Assembly (NCBI GenBank): GCA_007123655.1
Contig: SKKR01000128.1
Coordinates: 1 to 5,255 of the forward strand
Direction: 5' to 3'
DNA: 5,255 nucleotides
DNA from: Thermomicrobiaceae bacterium
Lineage (GTDB): Bacteria > Chloroflexota > Chloroflexia > Thermomicrobiales > Thermomicrobiaceae
Below the pieces are notes generated by a model that saw only the letters and a list, made by a program, of their open reading frames with translations, searched no databases and was not told the origin of the DNA. Position numbers and translations under genes: made by a program. Below, piece by piece: positions 5,201 to 5,255 of this stretch. The number at the start of each line of letters is the position of its first letter. Position 1 is the stretch's first letter.

Positions 5201-5254
5201 CTAGCCGGCGGCGGTGAGCGAGTCATCCCGGACGAGTGTCCAGACGACCGCATA
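5201..5254 (-). CDS. C-terminal end of an unidentified minus-strand gene, partial
   Basis: On the minus strand the frame entering from the right edge reads YAVVWTLVRDDSLTAAG and stops at TAG (5203-5201), 23 bases before the DinB-like start. The alternating hydrophobic strand followed by a short polar tail would suit the last beta strand of a small domain, for example an NTF2/SnoaL-like fold, but 17 residues are too few for a family call. Same-strand closeness to the DinB-like gene suggests co-transcription. The other two minus frames are a stop or Ser/Pro/Arg-rich text that does not look coding. Confidence 0.35.
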   Translation of the reverse strand, partial: YAVVWTLVRDDSLTAAG

Positions 5255-5255
5255 C

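Noticed and set aside
1..5255. CRISPR array, tRNA or rRNA gene, insertion sequence or attachment site
   Set aside because: No regularly spaced repeats, cloverleaf or rRNA-like stretch, terminal inverted repeats or transposase text were seen on either strand.

Overview
This window is about 60% G+C and comes from a bacterium with compact, mostly short intergenic spacing. The gene content is a DapA-like aldolase, an M20 dipeptidase, OsmC, a luciferase-like flavin/F420 oxidoreductase, a DinB-fold protein and a GNAT. This mix is typical of free-living Chloroflexota (SAR202 or Thermomicrobia-like) or Actinomycetota. That placement is inferred from gene content alone and is tentative. TGA ends several ordinary genes here, so the standard bacterial code applies.

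Layout, left to right: (a) 3-125 (+), the C-terminal end of a dihydrodipicolinate-synthase-like protein. (b) 178-1548 (+), a complete M20 dinuclear-zinc dipeptidase with all metal ligands present. (c) 1566-2045 (+), a peroxiredoxin/thioredoxin-fold protein whose reading frame is interrupted by one TGA at 1704-1706. That TGA falls exactly where the family has its peroxidatic cysteine (TGA-P-P-C), and a SECIS-like hairpin follows it. (d) 2120-2557 (+), an OsmC-type organic hydroperoxide reductase, followed by a 10-bp terminator hairpin. (e) 2787-3146 (+), a small protein with three predicted membrane segments. (f) 3189-3770 (-), a RimJ/RimL-like GNAT acetyltransferase starting at TTG. (g) 3908-4702 (+), a compact LLM-family oxidoreductase, divergent from the GNAT gene across a short promoter region. 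(h) 4710-5177 (-), a DinB-like four-helix protein with an altered metal site, convergent with the LLM gene. (i) 5201-5254 (-), the last 17 codons of another gene.

The most notable item is (c). It reads best as one selenocysteine-containing peroxiredoxin with a U-x-x-C redox motif. Conventional gene calling would split it into a 46-residue fragment and a truncated 105-residue protein lacking the active site. It sits in a same-strand run between the dipeptidase and OsmC, so two different thiol/selenol peroxidases are adjacent, suggesting a small hydroperoxide-detoxification unit. No stretch over 300 bases lacks a gene; the longest non-coding part (2558-2786) holds the terminator hairpin and the leader of the small membrane-protein gene.
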